Assembly: GCA_035295745.1 (NCBI GenBank)
Contig: DATGIL010000054.1
Span: forward strand, 101,731 to 165,730
Reading direction: 5' to 3'
DNA length: 64,000 nt
DNA from: JAIQFL01 sp035295745
Lineage (GTDB): Bacteria > Acidobacteriota > Terriglobia > Bryobacterales > Bryobacteraceae
The position numbers and the translations under genes were made by a program. This document shows positions 52,207 through 62,900 of the stretch, in pieces. A model generated the notes under the pieces. It had not been told where the DNA came from. It saw only the letters and a list, made by a program, of their open reading frames with translations, and did no database searches. Every line of letters begins with the position of its first letter. Position 1 is the stretch's first letter.

Positions 52207-53679
52207 ATGTCAAAATACATTCCTGTCGCGGGCCTGCTGGCAGCCACCCTACTCCTCAGCCAAGCCGCTCCGGATTCGGGCGCGTTTCTGGAGAAGCCCT
52301 ACTTACAATTAGGCGACGCGCCTGCGCTATCCAAATCCGAAAGCCTCATATTGATTTGGCATACTGCGGCCCCGGCGGAATGGTCCGTCGAGGTTCGCAC
52401 ATCGAGGGACCGCGATTGGCGCGCAGTTCAGCCGCCGTCCGTTAGCGCCGTCTCGGCTCCGGCGGGCGAGCCAATGGTTGCGGGGGTGGATGGCGCAAAA
52501 AGAGACGCTCCGGCGTCGCCGGCGGTTGAGAAGCACTTTGTCTATCGTGCTCGTTTAACTGGCCTGGAGCCCGGTCAGGAGTTTCAGTATCGGGTCTTGA
52601 AGAGCGGCAAACAGATGTTCGACGCCAGCGGCCGCGCACGCAAGGCCACCGGACAGCCGTATCGCTTCGCGCTTTTCGGCGACTGCGGTCAAGGCACTCC
52701 GGCGGAAAACGCCATCGCGTATCAGGCCTATCTGGCGAAGCCCGACTTTGTCTTCATCCCGGGCGACATAGTTTACGGATCGGGCCGCATCAGTGAATAT
52801 CGCACGCGATTCTTTCCAAGCTATAACGAAGACGAACCGTCAGCCGCCCATGGCGGGCCGCTGCTCCGCTCCATTCCGTTCATCGCCGCTCCCGGGAACC
52901 ACGACACCGATCTGGTGAACTTCCGGCGATACCCGGACGCGCTCGCGTATTTCCTCTATTGGGACCAGCCGCTCAACGGACCGGTGCCTCCGGCGGACGC
53001 GGCGAAGGCGAAGCATCTGCTCACCGGTAGCGTCGCGGCACAGCCGATCTTCCTGGAAGGCGCGGGCGAGCGCTATCCCCGCATGGCCAACTTCTCCTTC
53101 GATTACGGCAATAGCCACTGGACCGTGCTGGATGCCAATACTTACATGGACTGGAATGATTCGTCGCTGCGGGAATGGCTAGCGAAGGATCTGGCGGCGG
53201 CCCAGGCAGCCACTTGGCGGTTTGTGGCATTCCATCAACCCGGGTTCAATTCGTCCAAAGAGCACTTCGGCGAGCAACAGATGCGGGTCCTGTCGCCAGT
53301 CTTCGAAGCGAATCATGTCGACATCGTGTTCGCCGGACATGTTCACAATTACCAACGGTCTTTCCCACTCACATTTCTGCCAGATGGCGCTCCAGCCGCC
53401 CGCGGCGCCGTGGCGGGCGAATGGAAGTTGGATGAAGCGTTCGGCGACGGCGCGGCAGCCAAGCCCCACGGCGTAATTTACATCGTGAGCGGCGCGGGCG
53501 GGGCAGAGTTGTATAACCCCGAACAGCAAACCGATCCCAAGAGCTGGCAAAGCTTCACCAACAAGTTCATATCGCAAGTGCATTCCCTGAGTGTGGTCGA
53601 TATCGAGCAAAAAATACTGCGCTTCAAACAGGTTTCCGACGACGGCGAAACGGCGGATTCCTTCCGAATTACGAAGTGA
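52207..53679 (+). CDS. Purple acid phosphatase-like metallophosphoesterase, exported
   Basis: 490 residues. Signal peptide (VAGLLAATLLLSQAAP), fibronectin-like N-terminal domain (about 25-150: EKPYLQLGDAPALSKSESLI, YRARLTGLEPGQEFQYRVL), then a metallophosphatase domain with ordered ligands FALFGDCGQG, GDIVYGSG, APGNHDTD, FVAFHQPG and VFAGHVHNYQRS. This matches purple acid phosphatases. It hydrolyses phosphomonoesters in the periplasm or outside. No obvious Pho box is present; the start codon lies 34 bp from the divergent HTH gene. Confidence 0.9.
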   Translation: MSKYIPVAGLLAATLLLSQAAPDSGAFLEKPYLQLGDAPALSKSESLILIWHTAAPAEWSVEVRTSRDRDWRAVQPPSVSAVSAPAGEPMVAGVDGAKRDAPASPAVEKHFVYRARLTGLEPGQEFQYRVLKSGKQMFDASGRARKATGQPYRFALFGDCGQGTPAENAIAYQAYLAKPDFVFIPGDIVYGSGRISEYRTRFFPSYNEDEPSAAHGGPLLRSIPFIAAPGNHDTDLVNFRRYPDALAYFLYWDQPLNGPVPPADAAKAKHLLTGSVAAQPIFLEGAGERYPRMANFSFDYGNSHWTVLDANTYMDWNDSSLREWLAKDLAAAQAATWRFVAFHQPGFNSSKEHFGEQQMRVLSPVFEANHVDIVFAGHVHNYQRSFPLTFLPDGAPAARGAVAGEWKLDEAFGDGAAAKPHGVIYIVSGAGGAELYNPEQQTDPKSWQSFTNKFISQVHSLSVVDIEQKILRFKQVSDDGETADSFRITK

Positions 53680-53724
53680 TTCTCTGTGCCGGTCACAAAT
53701 CGTCGGACGGCGCGCTTCACCGCA

Positions 53725-55134
53725 CTAAGAGGGTCGCGTGGAACGGACACCCTGAAGATCGAGAGGAAACACGACCATAAAGATGGTGCCGGCGCCGGCC
53801 CGGCTCTCTACCGACAGGTCGGCATGGTGGACGTCCGCAATCCACTTCGCAATCGCCAGGCCCAGGCCGGTGCCTTCTCCCTGCGCCCGGGCCGGATCTG
53901 CCCGGAAGAAGCGGTCGAAGATCCGCGGCAGCAACTCCTCCGCGATGCCAATACCGTTGTCCTGAACACGCAAGCGCCCCGATTCGCCATCTCGGTCCAG
54001 GGACAAATCGATGGCGCCGCCATCCGGTGTGTACTTAATCGCGTTGTCGAGAAGCGTCCAGACAAGGCGGCTCAGGCTCGCGCGGTCGCCCCGCACCTCC
54101 AGGTGTTCGACACAATGCAATTGGAGGCGGTGACCCTTGGCCTTAGCCGGGATCCGGGCTCTCTCGAACGACTCCCGCATCAGTTCCGCCAGATCGGCGG
54201 CCTCGAAGGGAATGTCGACATGGCCGGAATCCGCACGAGCCAGCACCAGCATATCTTCCAGAAGCCGGGTGGCGTCCTGCGATTCGGCGAGGATCTCTTC
54301 GAAAGCCTCGTGGCTATCCGCCTCCAGTTTGGAGCTTCGCAGAGCATATTCGGCGACCATCTGAATGTAGGAGATGGGGCTTCGCAATTCGTGGGATGCG
54401 TCAGCCGTGAAGCGCTTGATCTGGGCGACCGCCGTTTCGAGGCGGCCGAGCATTTCATTGCAAGTCTCGGAAAGCCTCTCGAACTCGTCGCCGTTCTGAC
54501 GCGAGGGAAGTCTCTCTGAGAGGTTTCCGATAGTGATGGAGCGGAGGGCAGCGGTGAGGCGGCCCACCGGTTGCAGCGCCCGGCGCGTCATGAAATAGCC
54601 GGCCAGCGCGGAAACCAGAAGCAGTATCGGAGTGGCGCCAATCAGGCCCGCGGAAAATCGGGCCAACATCTGCCGATTGTCGTCCAGTTGGCCGCCGACG
54701 ACGACGTTAAGAGCTTCTCCTTCGAACACCACCGGGCGTTGTAGGACTCGGAACTTGCGCCCATGGAAGTCCACGCTGTGGAAGCGGTCGGAGGGCGGCC
54801 GCACCACCGCTGGCCATGGGAAATCGGGCGGCGCCTGGGAGCTATTGGGATAGAGGAGCCGGCCCTGGGCGTTGTACACGAGGATCAGGTTTCCTTCTGG
54901 AGTCGCGTCGGTGAATTCCAGGTACCTTGCCGATCGTTTGCCGGGCTCGCCGGCAGGCGTCGTGGCCAAGGCTTCGATCGCCCGTGCGGCCCGGCGAGTG
55001 AGCGTCCGGTCGCGTCCCTGAGAGAGCGAATAGGCCAAGTCGGCCCACATGGCCACGCCGAACGCGATAAATCCGCATAGAAAGAGGGCGGTGAACCAAG
55101 CCGTTAGCCGGAAAGAGATCGACAGCCGGCTCAA
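53725..55134 (-). CDS. Sensor histidine kinase (OmpR-partner type)
   Basis: 469 residues from a TTG at 55134 that overlaps the response regulator stop (TTGA); the longer ATG frame to 55311 runs over that gene. Two membrane segments (FRLTAWFTALFLCGFIAFGVA and LIGATPILLLVSALAGYFM) flank a periplasmic domain of about 120 residues. Then come HAMP, dimerisation with phospho-His in ASHELRSPISY, and the ATPase boxes LLDNAIKYT, DNGIGI, FDRFF and GTGLGLAIAKW. It should phosphorylate the regulator encoded immediately upstream. Confidence 0.93.
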   Translation of the reverse strand: MSRLSISFRLTAWFTALFLCGFIAFGVAMWADLAYSLSQGRDRTLTRRAARAIEALATTPAGEPGKRSARYLEFTDATPEGNLILVYNAQGRLLYPNSSQAPPDFPWPAVVRPPSDRFHSVDFHGRKFRVLQRPVVFEGEALNVVVGGQLDDNRQMLARFSAGLIGATPILLLVSALAGYFMTRRALQPVGRLTAALRSITIGNLSERLPSRQNGDEFERLSETCNEMLGRLETAVAQIKRFTADASHELRSPISYIQMVAEYALRSSKLEADSHEAFEEILAESQDATRLLEDMLVLARADSGHVDIPFEAADLAELMRESFERARIPAKAKGHRLQLHCVEHLEVRGDRASLSRLVWTLLDNAIKYTPDGGAIDLSLDRDGESGRLRVQDNGIGIAEELLPRIFDRFFRADPARAQGEGTGLGLAIAKWIADVHHADLSVESRAGAGTIFMVVFPLDLQGVRSTRPS

Positions 55135-55808
55135 TCCGCCTCGGTGCGCAACGAGTAGCCTACCCCGCGGATGGTGTGCAACAGTTGCGGCTCGCCGGGG
55201 CCATCGATTTTCGAACGCAGCGAGCGAATGAACACGTACAGGGTGTTGTCGCTGACTTCCGCTCCGCCACCCCAACCGCCCTCCACCAGGACTTCGCGCG
55301 GCACCACGCATCCGGCGCGCCGCAACAGGACCTCGAGAAGCGCGTACTCCGTGCGTGTTAAGGACGCGGCCCGGCCGCCGCGTTGCATTTCGTGCGTCCG
55401 CGCCTCCAGCACCAGATCCTGATATTGCAGGCCTGACGGATAGCTGACCGGGCCCCGTCTCGCCAGGGCGCGAATCCGCGCCAGCAGGATGTCCAACGAA
55501 AAGGGCTTGGTGAGGTAATCGTCTGCGCCGCAGTCGAGGCCGCGCACGATATCGGCCATCGCGTCGCGGGCGGTCACCATGATGGTCGGCACCATGGACT
55601 TCGCGGCCCGCAAGTTGCGGATCACGTCATAGCCATCCCGGCGCGGCAACATTACGTCTAGAACGATCACGTCGAGTCCGCCGGAGATGCCGATATTGAG
55701 CGCCTCCTCGCCGTCGAACGCCAACGCGACCGAATAGCCCTCGCTTTCCAGAGACCGTTGAAGAAAGCGCGCCATACGAGGCTGGTCTTCCGCCACCAGG
55801 ACTCTCAT
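55131..55808 (-). CDS. OmpR/PhoB-family response regulator
   Basis: 225 residues: receiver (LVAEDQPRMARFL, phosphoacceptor in VIVLDVMLPRRDG, MVTARD, LTKPF) and winged-helix DNA-binding domain (LTRTEYALLEVLLRRAG, VSDNTLYVFIRSLRSKID, IRGVGYSLR). The C-terminal form is that of the PmrA/QseB/CusR group, which bind tandem half-sites spaced 11 bp apart. A CTTAAG-N5-CTTAAG site of that type precedes the TonB receptor genes 7.5 kb away. Overlaps the kinase by 4 bp. Confidence 0.93.
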   Translation of the reverse strand: MRVLVAEDQPRMARFLQRSLESEGYSVALAFDGEEALNIGISGGLDVIVLDVMLPRRDGYDVIRNLRAAKSMVPTIMVTARDAMADIVRGLDCGADDYLTKPFSLDILLARIRALARRGPVSYPSGLQYQDLVLEARTHEMQRGGRAASLTRTEYALLEVLLRRAGCVVPREVLVEGGWGGGAEVSDNTLYVFIRSLRSKIDGPGEPQLLHTIRGVGYSLRTEAD

Positions 55809-55892
55809 GCAAACATCCTAGGATAGTTCGATGAATTTCTAGTGACGGAGTGGTGTATTTGGATCGAGCCTGGCCCCTGAATTCAATCTGGG

Positions 55893-56798
55893 CTATCCGT
55901 GTCCGGGCCGGCCGGCAATTTGGACCAAGCCATGGCGGTAATCCACGGTGAGGACGGAGTCGCTCAGGGCCGGATATCCCAGCAAACCCGGCACCTCCAA
56001 ACCGTGGTACCAGCTCGATGTCGAGATATCGACGGCCACCAGCCGAGACATCGCGATCGAGAGTGTTCCGAACCGCACACTCAATCCGGCGTCGATGAGG
56101 GGAGCCTCGAGTTCGAGCCCTCCGCCTTGCAGCGGGATATGGGGGGGCGAAGGTGGCCGGGATATTCAACCGGCGAACCACATTTCGCGAGATGGCGTAG
56201 TAGGAGGCCCGGTATCGAGCAGAAAGTAGCCTTGTTTCTGTTCACTGTACCGCTCAGGAACAGGAGATCGTTGCTGGAAATCGCTCGAATGCTGGGGCCG
56301 GAGTTGGCGAGTTCGTCCGGATAAGGCATCAGGTCGAGGCTCTTGCCGGCGAGATCGAGCCGGACCAAATATCCGCTGAACAATGACAGCGGAAGAACTC
56401 CATGAATCCCGTCGCCGAAATGCCGGTCACACACCAGAACAGGGATGTCGCGCAGCGTAAGATCGCCGACTTGAACCGAATCAGCGGCGACTTTCTTCAC
56501 CACCGCACCGGGAGCGCCGGGAATCACCAGGTCCTAATTGGTGCCGCCGCCGCTGAATCCTGCACGGTTTAGCGGTGCTGAGATCCAGGACAACACTCTG
56601 CGCGCCGCTATCCAGCAATAACGCCATTGGGGCGCCGCTATTGATTCGCACCTTCGCAGCCAACCCGATCACGGGTGCTCCGGGGTTGGCGCAAATTTCG
56701 AGTTTGATATGGTGGCAGGCGATCGCGGCGGACGCACCGAAACTCAGGCGGATCATCGCGATTGCTCCGATCACCACGAATTTGCCCGCCGGCACCAT
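55893..56798 (-). pseudogene. Frameshifted retropepsin-like aspartyl protease
   Basis: Three minus-strand pieces in different frames make up one exported aspartyl protease. First is a signal-like start (MVPAGKFVVIGAIAMIRLSFG) and active-site motif MALLLDSGAQSVVLDLS. Next is VQVGDLTLRDIPVLVCDRHF with GVLPLSLFSGYLVRLDLAGK and the second catalytic motif FLLDTGPPTTPSREMWFAG. Last is YHGLEVPGLLGYPALSDSVL with TVDYRHGLVQI. Frame changes near 56500 and 56160-56210 plus a stop disrupt it. Both DSG/DTG motifs remain. Such acidobacterial proteases are normally intact single ORFs. Confidence 0.75.
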
Positions 56799-56901
56799 AG
56801 GTCGATTACAGAATCGTTACTAGGATATGACGAGTCTGTATCAACCGCAAAGAGTAACTTTGGTTGGCGGGGAAAAACTCGGAGGGTAGAAATACAGGGG
56901 A

Positions 56902-56925
56902 GAGGCGGACTATGCGGTCCGCCTC
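56902..56925 (-). terminator. Terminator-like hairpin after the TonB receptor genes
   Basis: GAGGCGGAC and GTCCGCCTC form a perfect 9-bp stem around a 6-nt loop, about 20 bp past the stop of the 56943 gene; the minus strand then reads TCCCCTGTATTTCT. It is the best intrinsic terminator in the window. Confidence 0.6.
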
Positions 56926-56942
56926 ACGATTCTGGCCGGGGG

Positions 56943-59918
56943 TTAGAAGGAGAAGCGAAGCATGAACTGCATTTGCCGCGGCGTTCCGGTCCCGATTGCG
57001 GCGGTGGTGTAAGCGCTGGTGATCGCACCGAAGGTGGTCCCTTGAGCAGGGTTGGTCCACTTGACGTTCGGACTGCCCAATTGGGCCCGGTTGAAGACGT
57101 TGAACAGGTCCGCGCGTAATGTGATGGCGAAGCGCTCGCGGACAGGAAAGCGCTTTTCGAGCGAAGTATCGGCTTGCCAGATTCCGGGCGCTCTCAGGGT
57201 ATCGCGGCCGGCATTGCCCCATCGCCCGTTCGGCGGGGTCGTGAAGGCGTAGGGATTGAGCCACAGGGTCGCGCCCTGGTTGGCGGGATAGAGCGGCTGT
57301 CCAAGCACCACATCGGGCCGCTGATTGCTGTTGATTCCGTCCGGAAGCGCCGAGGCGCTGCGGCTCAGCGTGACGTTCAGCGGCAGTCCGGTGCGTGCCA
57401 CGCCGATGCCGCTCAACTGCCAACCGCCGAGCAGCGCGTTGGCGATTCCCGTAGAGCTGCCGAGGAACCGGCGGCCTTTGCCGGCGGGCACAATCCAGAT
57501 CACGCTGGCGGTGAAATTGTGCCGGACGTCGAAATCGGCGTTGCCCCTTTCGCAGGTGCGGCAGTTGTTGTTCTGGAGGGAATCCGACTCGCCATCGCCA
57601 TTGGCGCCGTCGCTGATGCCGTGCGAGTACTGATAGTTGGCGGAGACCAGCAGTCCGGTGTTCATATTGCGGCGCAGCCCTAACTGCAAAGCTTCGAGAT
57701 TGCTGTTGCCCTGGTAGTTGCCGTATCCAATGGTCGAGTTCGTCAGGCTGGCGAAGGCCCTCGTGCCAGTCAGGACATTGATGCCATTCAACGTCTGGCT
57801 GCTGAACTCGTGAGTTCCCTTGGTGCCCAGATAGGTCGCCTGCACGATCGTGTCTTTCGCGACTTCCTGTTGAATGGAGAAGGTCCACTGATCGACGGCG
57901 ACGTCCTTGCGGTGGCGGTCCTTGCCCGAGTAGCTGAGGCTGTAGGCGGCGTTGGCGACGAACGGATCGACCGGGAACGTTAGCCCCGGAATGTTCGCCT
58001 GCGTCAAACTGTACGATAGGCCGATATTGGTCTGCGCGGCGTACAATCCGCCGAACTGGCCGTCGCTATAGGAAATGCCGGCGCCCGCGCGGATCGCGGT
58101 TTTGCCGTGCAGTGCCTCGGGCGCCCAAGCGACGCTTACTCGCGGTTCGAAGTCGTGGCTGTTCGGGTAGTAGAACGCCGTGCCGGGCGGGCAATACTGC
58201 AAGCCGCAACTGAACGGATCGAACACACGGCCGATGTTGTCCTTGTCGTAATCCACGCCATAGTATTCATATCGAAGGCCAGCGTTGAGCGTGAGGTTGG
58301 GACGAATCTTGAATTCGTCGAGCACGTAGCCGTAGTAGGGATTCTTGCGCGCCTGCGTTTCCACGCCGGGCGGGCTGAAGCTGTAGGAGTCCAGCAGGTT
58401 GTTCACGAAATTCGTTTCGCTGATATAGCTCAGGCCGCGAGCCGCGTTGGGGTGGAGTTTGTTCTCCTGCATGCGGCGGATTTCCACGCCCGCCTTGATG
58501 GTGTGACGGCCATTCGTGTAGGTGAAGTCATCGACGAAACTGTACGAGTTGTCGATGCGGAACGAGTGGTCGCCAAGTGAATATCCCGTGAATCCAGTGA
58601 TGCTGAGCGAGTAGGCGGACTTGCCGTCCCCCACGTCCTGGTAGTTGTCACGATTGAACCCCACCTTCGCGTCGTTCAGCATGGATGGCGAGAAGGTGTG
58701 CTGTATGTCGACTACGGCATTGGGTGTGTCCATCGTGGTGATGGTGTTTTCGGCCAGTGCAGGCGAGATGTTGTAGTACTGGTCCGTGTTAAAGCGCATC
58801 GATATGTTGGTCTTCTCGTTCATCACATAGTCGATGCGGAAGAGGCCGCCGTCTTCGTTGGATGGGCTGCGGCCGCCGGTGATCCAGAGCAGCGCGTTGG
58901 GATCGGCGGTAGGGACATTGCCCTCGGGATAGGCGTTGATCAACGGGGCGAGCGCGGGAGATCTTTGTGCCACGAGCGCGCGGTAGGCGTCGGTGGGAAC
59001 GAAACCACTGAGCGATTGCGTGAAGGCCTGCCGGATGCCTTCGTAATTGACGAAAAAGAACAGTTTGTTGTGGATGACCGGGCCGCCGAAACTGGCGCCG
59101 AAGTTGTTCATACGGAATGGTGACAGGCTGGGCGCATCGAAGGCCTTGGCGTCGAAGAAGCTGTTACGCAGGTATTCGTAGAGCGAACTGTGGAAGTCGT
59201 TGCCGCCGCTCTTCGAGACCATGCTCACCTGCCCGCCTGCCATGCCGCCTACATCGGCACTATACACCGCGCTGCTGGCCTTGAATTCGGCAATCGATTC
59301 CAGAGGGAACTGCAGCCGCGCGGCCACCTTGACGAACTGATGGTTGAGCCCGGTGGCATCAACGCCATCGAACCGGAAGTTGTTGTCTTCCTGCGAGAGG
59401 CCGCTGAACCGGATCGTGTCCTGCGTGCCCGTGCCGGCACTGATAGCGCCGGGAATCAGGGCTTCCAGGCTGGCCCAGTAGCGCCCGTTGACCGGCAGTT
59501 CTTCGGTCTGCTTGCCAGTAATGACTCCTCCCACTTCCGCGGTGGCAAGAGTCAAATCAGGAGTTGCATCCACCACCGTAACGTTCGCACTAACGCTGCC
59601 GATGCGCAGCGAAGCGTTCAGCGTTCGCGTCTCACCCACTTCGAGAGTGAAGGCTTGCACCTGCAGAGTCTCAAACCCTCCGGCGGAAATCGAGGCGGAG
59701 TATTGGCCGGGCGTGAGACCCGTGAACGTGTAAACGCCCGCCGTGTTCGTGTTGCCGTTGTAGTCGATCCCGGTGGCTGCCGCGTGAACGCTTACTTTTG
59801 CGTTCGGGACGACGCTATGGCTGGCATCCGTGACCACTCCCGTGAGACTGGCCCGGTCGGTTTGAGCGGCCAGCGGGAGCATAGACACAAATAGGATGGG
59901 CAGAGTTAGACGACGCAT
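56943..59918 (-). CDS. Oar-like TonB-dependent receptor
   Basis: 991 residues from ATG 59918 (AGAAAGG upstream); a TTG at 59969 would overlap the upstream receptor stop but gives no signal peptide. Signal peptide MRRLTLPILFVSMLPLAAQ; carboxypeptidase-regulatory domain (about 22-110: ASLTGVVTDASHSVVPNAKV); plug (about 115-250: LPVNGRYWASLEALIPGAI, FRFDGVDATGLNHQFVKV, GQVSMVSKSGGNDFHSSLYE). A long 22-strand-type barrel follows, ending MQFMLRFSF with the C-terminal Phe. An outer-membrane importer of a large substrate, possibly glycan- or peptide-like. Closely follows the second receptor in one transcript. Confidence 0.92.
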   Translation of the reverse strand: MRRLTLPILFVSMLPLAAQTDRASLTGVVTDASHSVVPNAKVSVHAAATGIDYNGNTNTAGVYTFTGLTPGQYSASISAGGFETLQVQAFTLEVGETRTLNASLRIGSVSANVTVVDATPDLTLATAEVGGVITGKQTEELPVNGRYWASLEALIPGAISAGTGTQDTIRFSGLSQEDNNFRFDGVDATGLNHQFVKVAARLQFPLESIAEFKASSAVYSADVGGMAGGQVSMVSKSGGNDFHSSLYEYLRNSFFDAKAFDAPSLSPFRMNNFGASFGGPVIHNKLFFFVNYEGIRQAFTQSLSGFVPTDAYRALVAQRSPALAPLINAYPEGNVPTADPNALLWITGGRSPSNEDGGLFRIDYVMNEKTNISMRFNTDQYYNISPALAENTITTMDTPNAVVDIQHTFSPSMLNDAKVGFNRDNYQDVGDGKSAYSLSITGFTGYSLGDHSFRIDNSYSFVDDFTYTNGRHTIKAGVEIRRMQENKLHPNAARGLSYISETNFVNNLLDSYSFSPPGVETQARKNPYYGYVLDEFKIRPNLTLNAGLRYEYYGVDYDKDNIGRVFDPFSCGLQYCPPGTAFYYPNSHDFEPRVSVAWAPEALHGKTAIRAGAGISYSDGQFGGLYAAQTNIGLSYSLTQANIPGLTFPVDPFVANAAYSLSYSGKDRHRKDVAVDQWTFSIQQEVAKDTIVQATYLGTKGTHEFSSQTLNGINVLTGTRAFASLTNSTIGYGNYQGNSNLEALQLGLRRNMNTGLLVSANYQYSHGISDGANGDGESDSLQNNNCRTCERGNADFDVRHNFTASVIWIVPAGKGRRFLGSSTGIANALLGGWQLSGIGVARTGLPLNVTLSRSASALPDGINSNQRPDVVLGQPLYPANQGATLWLNPYAFTTPPNGRWGNAGRDTLRAPGIWQADTSLEKRFPVRERFAITLRADLFNVFNRAQLGSPNVKWTNPAQGTTFGAITSAYTTAAIGTGTPRQMQFMLRFSF

Positions 59919-59965
59919 AGAACCTTTCTGGCTCTGTGGAGCCATTTCGACAGCTCCCGGCGGTT

Positions 59966-62900
59966 TCAAAAAGCGAGACGAAGAGCGAGTTGAACCTGGC
60001 GGGCCGGGAACGTGCTGGTGATTTTGCCGAACGAGGAACTAGAACGATCGCCGTTGGCCGGCGAGAAGTTCGTCTTGTTCAGCGCGTTGAAGAGTTCGGT
60101 GCGGAACTCGAGATAGCGGCCCTCGCCGGGCAGGCGGAACTGCTTGTGGATCCCCAGGTCGAAGCCGTAGTAATGATCGCTGCGCCCGATATTACGCCCG
60201 GCGTTGCCGTAAGGATGAGTCACATCGGTCGGCACCAAGACGTTCGTGGGATTGAAGTATTGGTTGATGGTGCGCTGGCCATCGGGCATCATGACAGGTC
60301 CGATGATGTTCGGCCGATAGATTGCGGAGTTCTTGCTGCCGTCGGTAGCGATGAATGCCGAATTGGGATCGTAGGTGAGATTGATGGTCTGGCCGCTCTG
60401 CATGGTGTTGATGCCGGAGAGCGTCCATCCACCGAGGAAGGCATCGAGGACGGGCGGCAGGCTCGAGGCGTAGCGGCGGGAGTGCCCGAACGGCAGATCG
60501 TAGACCGCCGAGAAGGTGTCGTTGAAGGGCTGATCGTATCCCGAAAGCCCCTTCTGCGATCGGGAATCAAACAGATTGACGGCCTGGAAGTCGCCGTTGG
60601 CGGCTTCTAAGGCTCCCGATGCGTTGTCGATCGCCTTGGACCACGTGAACGAATTGAGGAACGTAAGGCCGTTCGCGTAGCGCTTCTCGAGCTTCACCTG
60701 AAGCCCTTCGTAGGACGAGAACCCCGCGCCGAAGTTGGCATCGATGTAGTCGAATTGCGCGTTCGGACGGCGGACCTTGAGCGGCAGGTTTTGTCCCGCC
60801 AGATTGGGCAGTGCCTGGTTGAAGTCCTCATTCACCCACAGGCCCACGCTGTGATTGCCGACGTAACCGACATCCAGCAGTAGATCCTTCGCCAGCTCAC
60901 GTTGAATGGTGAGGTGCCAGTTCTGCACGTACGGAGTACGGATGGTTTTATCGATGTATACGGTTTTGGTGTTTACCGTGGAGAAGTTCGCGGGGCTCGT
61001 GAAACCTTCGGGATAGCCCATGTCCGTGGTGCGGAAACAGGTCAGTGGCGCTTGGCCCGGCGCGCAGAGTCCCTGTGAAGCAGCTTGTGTGATCGCGGCA
61101 TTGACTACGAAGGGTCCGTTATAGGCGAGATAGCTGTCGCCACCCTGCCGAATAAACTGGATGTAACTGATGCCGTACCCGGCCCGAATGGCTGTCTTGG
61201 AGTTGATACCGTACGCAAGGCCGACACGCGGAGCAAAATTCTTGTAATCCGGGTAGACCAGTGCCCGGTCCGCGATGGAACTGCCATGGACTTGCACCAG
61301 CGAATTGGTCGCCGGATCGTAGTTCGCCTGGTGGTCGTCACGCTCGTACACGGGGGTCGCGAATTCATAGCGCACTCCGAGATTCAGAGTGAGGCGCGGT
61401 GAGACCTTGAAATCGTCCTGCACATAGGCGAAGTTCATCCGCTGGCGGAAGTGCGCTTCCGTGTAGCTCACCAACTGATATTCGTTGCGTGCACCCAAAA
61501 GGAAGTCCGCCAGATTGTAGATCGTGTTTCCTTTCGAGGGCGTGGGATTGGTGAATTGGCCGGAATAGTAGTCCTCGCCGTAGGCCGGATTGAAATCGTC
61601 CATGGTGGTGTTGATGGCCTGGAACTCATATCCGATCTTCAGCGTGTGCCGCGACAGGATCTTCGAGTAATTCGCCTTGGGATTGAATACCAGCGGGTTC
61701 TGCCACTGTGGGCTCTGGTTGTCGCGCCCCAATGACGAGTACCCGCTGATGGCCTGCGTGTTCAGTCCACCGGTGAGATTGGGCGCTGTGGGCAGGCCGG
61801 TGATGCCGTAAAGGTCGAACATGCTCGGCCCGCCGTTGTCGGTGGCCGGCCGCTTCATGCCTTCCGTCTTGGAGGCGCCGAAGCGGAATTCGAGAATCGA
61901 CGTGGGATTCAGTGTCCACGTGAGGCCAGCGGCCGCCTGCCAGTTCATCACCCGCGAGATAATGCCGGCCCCAGCACCCGAAGGACCCGGAAACGCTGCC
62001 GCCGCGGTCTGATGATACAGATGCTCGCTGTAGCGCGAGAATCCGACGATCTTGCTGCTCAGGTAATGATCGTAGCGGATGTCGCCCTTGTTGTCGTCGT
62101 CGGGCGAAGGTGGCAGGCTTTCGAAGTTGTTGCTGCTGCCCGGCAGGTTTACCGCGGGCAGCGCGCTGAAAACGGTCGAGCCGAATTTGGAAAGCCGAGA
62201 TTGCGGAATCACGCCGTTTGGAAACGGCGATCCGCTGAACGGATCGATCAAAGCCATTCCCGAGAAATCGCCGGTCCGCTGGCTCATGGTCGGCAGGCTG
62301 GCGAAGGTGAGCGAGCGCTGAATGCGCCGGAAGCCCTCGTAATCGGCGAACAGGAACATCTTGTTCTTCCGGATGGGCCCGCCACCCGCGGCGCCGAACT
62401 GGTTGTAGACGTAAACCGGCTTTTGCCCGCCGGTCGGTTTGAAGAAGCCTACCGCGTTTAGGTCGGTATTGCGGAAGTAGTCCCACATGGTCAAGTGCCA
62501 CAGGTTGGTTCCGCTGCGCACCGACGCATTGACCACCGCTCCTCCGACGCGCCCATATTCCGCGCTGAAGCTGTTGGTGATCACTTTGAATTGTTGGACT
62601 GCGTCTGGCGAAAGCTGGATTACCTGGTTCGAGAGTCCTTGGTTCGACGTGCCGTAAGCGTTGTTGTCAAGGCCATCCAGGATGAAATCGTTCAACTGGC
62701 TGCGCATGCCGCTTACGTTGAAAGAAGATTCGCGCTTCGGTAGGCCGTAGGCAAGCCGCACGCCCGGTGCGAGCAGCGCCAACGATGCGGTGCTGCGTCC
62801 GTTGAGCGGCAGATTCGCCGTCTCTTCGTGGCTGATCACCTCGCCGCGGTCGCTCGATTCGCTCTGCACCATAGCCCCGGCTTCGTTCACCTCGATAGTC

